In this document: one piece after another, positions 60,918 to 64,000 of the stretch
Layout of the letters: every line of letters starts with the position of its first letter
Position numbering within the stretch: the stretch's first letter is position 1
Assembly: GCF_900110495.1 (NCBI RefSeq)
Contig: NZ_FODX01000001.1
Location: 372,001 to 436,000 of the forward strand
Direction: 5' to 3'
Length of the DNA: 64,000 bases
From: Nitrosovibrio sp. Nv6
Lineage (GTDB): Bacteria; Pseudomonadota; Gammaproteobacteria; Burkholderiales; Nitrosomonadaceae
Notes under the pieces: generated by a model
Database searches by the model: none
The model's input: the letters and a program-made list of their open reading frames with translations, nothing else
What the model was told of the DNA's origin: nothing
Position numbers and translations under genes: made by a program

Positions 60918-61898
60918 CTACGCTAAATCAATTACGAATGAGGTGAGCCGCTCCGCCGGGACGACCGGCTCCCTCCGTCTCCCGATAGCCGGCCGATGCA
61001 CGAAAGCGCGGGCGGAGCAGGGTTCCCCAAGCGCACCCGCGCCAAGCGCCGCGGCCATGACAGCGTATCCTACCGATTCCACCCAGCCCGCGGATTGCGA
61101 TGACCCATCTCCCCTCCGTGCGGATGCGGTTGCTTTACGCGCAGGTGTCTCCTGTGAAACAGGCACCCATGCTCCTGCCGGGTTCCAGCCAAGCGATTTA
61201 CACCCGTCCGAGGGTGAAAGGCCGGAACAGTGGAGATGGATTGCATCCAATCCGTCGAGCCGATAGGTCAGGTAGTCCGGCGCAAACTTGCCTGCCGTTG
61301 TGCTGTCAGCCTGTGCCTGCTCGGCGGCATGCTCTCCGGAAAAAAAGTTTTCCACGATAGAAAAATCGCTCTGATTGGTGATGAGTTGCAATGCAAGAAT
61401 ACCCGCCGCGCTATGCAGCGGCGACGCCGCTGCCCATACGTGTCGAAGCTCGGGAATATCCTGCGTCCAGTCGCTGCCCGAAGAAACATGTGAGCCCAGC
61501 AAGAGGAGCTTGGCACAGGCGTTGCGCGCCAACTCCGTGAAAACCGCAGCGCTGCCATCATCCATAACGGCGATCCACCGTGTATCGCGGGATTTCTCCA
61601 GCAATCGTGCGACTTCCTCATAATCAGTGAGCAGACCGCCTTTCAACTTTACCACCTCCGGGGCGCTGTACCCTGCTGCCCCACCCTCCTTGACCATGTG
61701 TTTGACATGGGCGGCATAGGCTGTGCGAATACCGGCAGCAAACGCCGCATCCACGCGCGTGTTCCCAAGCAGCAATCCCAACCTCCCGGCTCCGCCGCCG
61801 GTTGCGTTGTTCGCATATACCCCCGGAGGGATACCCAGCGCCAGCAGCGTGCCGCTCGTCAGTACGCCTTTCATGAGATTACGTCGGTTAACGTCCAT
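60918..61898 (-). CDS. Tat-exported protein of unknown function in the alkylphenol-oxidation operon
   Basis: This is a 326-residue protein. A twin-arginine signal (RRNLMKG at residues 5-11, then LLALGIPPGVYA) exports it folded. The mature part looks like an alpha/beta fold with Rossmann-like stretches (GRLGLLLGNTRVDAAFAAGI, DTRWIAVMDDGSAAVF, KLLLLGSHVSSG). No cofactor motif is seen. It sits between the cytochrome gene (42 nt) and the flavoprotein gene (18 nt), so it very likely helps assembly, heme or flavin insertion, or periplasmic maturation of that enzyme. The C-terminal third (about 250-326) is basic and low in motifs. Confidence 0.75.
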   Translation of the reverse strand: MDVNRRNLMKGVLTSGTLLALGIPPGVYANNATGGGAGRLGLLLGNTRVDAAFAAGIRTAYAAHVKHMVKEGGAAGYSAPEVVKLKGGLLTDYEEVARLLEKSRDTRWIAVMDDGSAAVFTELARNACAKLLLLGSHVSSGSDWTQDIPELRHVWAAASPLHSAAGILALQLITNQSDFSIVENFFSGEHAAEQAQADSTTAGKFAPDYLTYRLDGLDAIHLHCSGLSPSDGCKSLGWNPAGAWVPVSQETPARKATASARRGDGSSQSAGWVESVGYAVMAAALGAGALGEPCSARAFVHRPAIGRRREPVVPAERLTSFVIDLA

Positions 61899-61940
61899 TG
61901 ATCAGCCTCCCCTCGCGCTTGCCGGTCCCTACCGGCTGAT

Positions 61941-62267
61941 TCAGTTCTTCGAGATATATTCAGCCAGTTTTGTCAGTGACTCATCGTCGATTTCCGACGC
62001 GCGAAACGCCGGCATTGCCCGGTTTCCGTTTCGCACCACAGCACGGATATATGCGAGAGGAAGCTGACGGTTACGAATCGGTGGCCCGACCTGAGTGTCA
62101 TGGCAGTAGCCGCAAACCTTGGCATAAACCTCGGCGCCATCCTTCCATTCAAACCCACGGGCGTGGGAGTCCTCAGGCGCCGCCCGCGCAATGCCAGCCA
62201 CCATCCCGGCCGCAAGGATCATTGCAAGCGCGAAACCCGATGCAGCAACTCGTGATTTTGCTTCCAT
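61941..62267 (-). CDS. c-type cytochrome subunit of a cresol/eugenol hydroxylase-like enzyme
   Basis: This is a 108-residue monoheme cytochrome c: signal peptide (about 1-30, ending IARAA), heme site CGYCH (52-56), distal Met85 in RAMPAF, and C-terminal helix SLTKLAEYISK. Size and motifs match the PchC-type subunit that accepts electrons from the flavoprotein of 4-alkylphenol hydroxylases. The ATG at 62267 has GGAGGAG; the longer frame to 62324 does not. It is the first gene of the set cytochrome, Tat protein, flavoprotein, alcohol dehydrogenase. Confidence 0.88.
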   Translation of the reverse strand: MEAKSRVAASGFALAMILAAGMVAGIARAAPEDSHARGFEWKDGAEVYAKVCGYCHDTQVGPPIRNRQLPLAYIRAVVRNGNRAMPAFRASEIDDESLTKLAEYISKN

Positions 62268-62824
62268 AATGCTCCTCCGGAGAGATACATACTGAAAACA
62301 GAGCCATGCGCTCGCACGCCTCATCTCTTGAATAGCATGCGCCGTTACGCACGAGATTCTTGATGAGCTTTGTACTTTATATAGCGGCGCAACTGAAAAA
62401 GCAACAGATCGACATCAAGGCGTCCAGCCATACAGGCTGGTCAGACCATCGTACCAGTGGATTTACGCAGCCATCCCGGTGAATGCCTGAAGGACGTCGC
62501 ACCATCACCGCGGGCCCTATGAACCGAAGCCGGATCATATGGACGATAGCTGGCGATTATGACAAGGGTAAGGGACTGCCACATAATACCTGAACAAAAT
62601 AGGATGTCCTCTTCTGTGGCGTCGAACCTCCGAAGAGCATCTGCCTGCTGGCAGGACCAGCATCAGCAGCAGGCAGAATTATGGCGTAGCGCGAACAGTA
62701 CTCACCAGGATTTGTTCATGGCGAGGCGAAGAACGGATGCAGGTCAGACCAACTGGGAATAGCATCAACGAATGCTTGGCAATTTCCAGGCTGTTGCGTG
62801 GAGGGCCACGCATCCACAACCGTT
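62268..62824. other. Intergenic region, one hairpin, no gene seen
   Basis: About 560 bp lie between the BON gene and the cytochrome operon; both are on the minus strand, so the operon's promoter should be here. One perfect 10-bp inverted repeat (CTGCCTGCTG / CAGCAGGCAG, 62641-62676, 16-nt loop) has no T tract. Other sequence is unremarkable. Confidence 0.45.
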
Positions 62825-63151
62825 TTAATCATCTTTTTTGATCTTGATGCGGTTATGGACTTTGGTAACACCTTCGACAGCTTTGGCAATGGACACGGCA
62901 TTTTCCGCTTCGGCTCGGTTATCGGCGGTACCGCTCAGGACGACCACGCCATCCTTGTCCGTATCGACCTTCACATCCATTGCGCTGACGCGCTTGTCCT
63001 GGGCGAATTTTGCCTTTATTTTCGTGGTTATTATTGAATCGCTGACAAACTCTCCGACGCTGAAGGGTTCTTCGTCTGCGGAATAGCTTGCGACAGGCGC
63101 GAACAACAGGCCACTCACAAGAATAGCTGCTGCGAATTTGGTAATTTTCAT
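62825..63151 (-). CDS. BON-domain periplasmic protein (OsmY-like)
   Basis: This is a 108-residue protein: signal peptide (about 1-25, ending SYSA) and one BON domain with DSIITTKIKAKFAQDKRVSA, DGVVVLSGTADNRAEAENAV and VEGVTKVHNRI. BON proteins bind phospholipid or act as osmotic-stress periplasmic proteins; the single-domain form here is shorter than OsmY (two domains). AAAGGAG precedes the ATG. It probably belongs to an envelope stress response. Confidence 0.88.
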   Translation of the reverse strand: MKITKFAAAILVSGLLFAPVASYSADEEPFSVGEFVSDSIITTKIKAKFAQDKRVSAMDVKVDTDKDGVVVLSGTADNRAEAENAVSIAKAVEGVTKVHNRIKIKKDD

Positions 63152-63366
63152 GACTTCTCCTTTAAAGGTTCGAAGTCGTATATTCGCTCAACAGCTCTTT
63201 CTCGTCTGTTCGCTCCCCCACATACCGAGATGCACGTGCCGTTTTTTATCTTGATAACCGGTTGCCGATCATCCATGGTCTGAAACTATTCTGGGTCTTG
63301 TGTAGCGTGGGGAGCGGAGAGCGGCTCGCGGAACCAGAACACTCTTGAATTGATATCGGTAATTAC

Positions 63367-64000
63367 TTAGAACTTCCAGCTTAAATTTGCACGTACACCG
63401 TTATCGACAATGTTGTGCAGAACCTGGCCATTGTAATAAATGCCGAGCGTGGCAGTCTTGATGATATGCATATCGAGACCCGCGGACATCACTACCGCAT
63501 CGCCAGCAATTGGCACGCCAGCAGTGGCGAAAGATGAGCCACCGGTGAAGGCGAAAGTCGAGAGCGGAGTCCTGTTGCCGAATGCATGGCGCCAGCCGAG
63601 CATACCGCGCAATGTTGTGGTCATCCTGCCGATGCTTGAGAATGTTTTCGCCGCATTAAGGCCCACTGTCGTATAAGCGGTGCCCTGATTATCCTTTGAA
63701 CTGCGTAAGGCTGCAGGTCCTCCACGTTCCTGGTAGCTGTTTGCGTCAAGGTTGACATAAGCAATCCGTGCAAACGGTTCGAGCGATATGACATTAAAGG
63801 GAAGACCGTAACCCACCTCCCCGAATACTTGGGTGGTATGGGCGGTATAGTTCGCTTTGGCATGATCCGAAAAACCGGCAAAGGTAATGTCCCGGTTGGT
63901 GTCGAGATCGTGCCACGCATACGCTGAGCCAAGGCGCAGGCCGAGCGGACCCCACTGCGTGGCTCCATAAAGCGAAACATGGTAGTTATCGCTCGAACTC
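63367..64000 (-). CDS. Autotransporter beta-barrel C-terminus (5' end outside window)
   Basis: The last 210 residues of an outer-membrane barrel are present; the frame stays open to the right edge. Alternating strands such as GLRLGSAYAWHDLD, FGEVGYGLPF, LEPFARIAYVNLDA, RGMLGWRHAFG, VMSAGLDMHIIKTATLGIYY and the terminal VRANLSWKF, ending in Phe as required for the BAM complex, are typical of type Va autotransporter translocators. The passenger domain is not in the window. No terminator is obvious after the stop. Confidence 0.86.
   Translation of the reverse strand, partial: SSSDNYHVSLYGATQWGPLGLRLGSAYAWHDLDTNRDITFAGFSDHAKANYTAHTTQVFGEVGYGLPFNVISLEPFARIAYVNLDANSYQERGGPAALRSSKDNQGTAYTTVGLNAAKTFSSIGRMTTTLRGMLGWRHAFGNRTPLSTFAFTGGSSFATAGVPIAGDAVVMSAGLDMHIIKTATLGIYYNGQVLHNIVDNGVRANLSWKF

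Noticed and set aside
62641-62676. 10-bp inverted repeat as a terminator
   Set aside because: No T tract on either strand and far from any stop codon; kept only as a note in the intergenic entry.

Overview
The window looks like a chromosomal segment of a motile, free-living betaproteobacterium, most likely a Nitrosospira-like member of the Nitrosomonadaceae. This rests on overall gene style: flhDC next to motAB, a PEP-CTERM protein, copper handling linked to c-type cytochromes, KGG stress proteins and hemerythrins. There is no 16S or ammonia-oxidation gene here to prove it.

Layout. (1) 0-3 kb, minus strand: flhD-flhC and motA-motB (motB runs off the left edge). A sigma-28-type promoter lies before motA and a BvgA-like palindrome lies upstream of flhD. 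(2) 3.4-13.1 kb: a CHASE-PAS-PAS-GGDEF-EAL protein, a MarC protein, tRNA-Leu(UAA), a CHRD/PEP-CTERM protein, and a histidine kinase / response regulator / REC-PAS-kinase trio. (3) 13.7-18 kb: a UdgX-type uracil-DNA glycosylase, a cupin, a DUF72 protein, a 162-bp MITE-like element, two paralogous KGG proteins with a conserved shared upstream block, and a hemerythrin. (4) 18-24.4 kb, minus strand: a probable copper operon (HMA-SafE fusion, CopA, CopZ, CsoR, then two multiheme cytochromes c) from a promoter whose spacer is a CsoR-like operator. (5) 25.9-29.8 kb: an O-antigen-ligase-like protein and two tandem paralogous GT4 glycosyltransferases. (6) 29.8-51.2 kb, minus strand: a podovirus-type late-gene module with spanins, terminase, P22-like portal, N4-gp56-like capsid, adaptors, tail proteins, lysozyme and internal proteins. 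No integrase, repressor or replication gene is visible. (7) 51.5-54.1 kb, plus strand: a secreted protein, a Bor-like lipoprotein and an FAD oxidoreductase. (8) 54.3-62.3 kb, minus strand: a ThDP enzyme, an FmdE-like protein with a hemerythrin, a flavin reductase, and a p-cresol-methylhydroxylase / vanillyl-alcohol-oxidase-type set with cytochrome subunit, an unrecognised Tat-exported protein and a zinc alcohol dehydrogenase. (9) 62.8-64 kb: a BON-domain protein and the C-terminus of an autotransporter barrel.

The most striking signal is at the right end of the phage module. A perfect-hexamer sigma-70 promoter (TTGACA, 16 nt, TATAAT) fires into the late genes, but its leader is packed with GC-rich hairpins followed by T tracts, and more intrinsic terminators interrupt the operon further down. 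This is the architecture expected of a late operon controlled by processive antitermination, yet no antiterminator, repressor or integrase is present. It is either a decayed prophage or a structural module controlled from elsewhere in the genome.

Start codons were re-chosen where a ribosome-binding site, a paralog or a 4-nt overlap gave better support than the longest reading frame. Functions are inferred from recognisable motifs; no database search was run.
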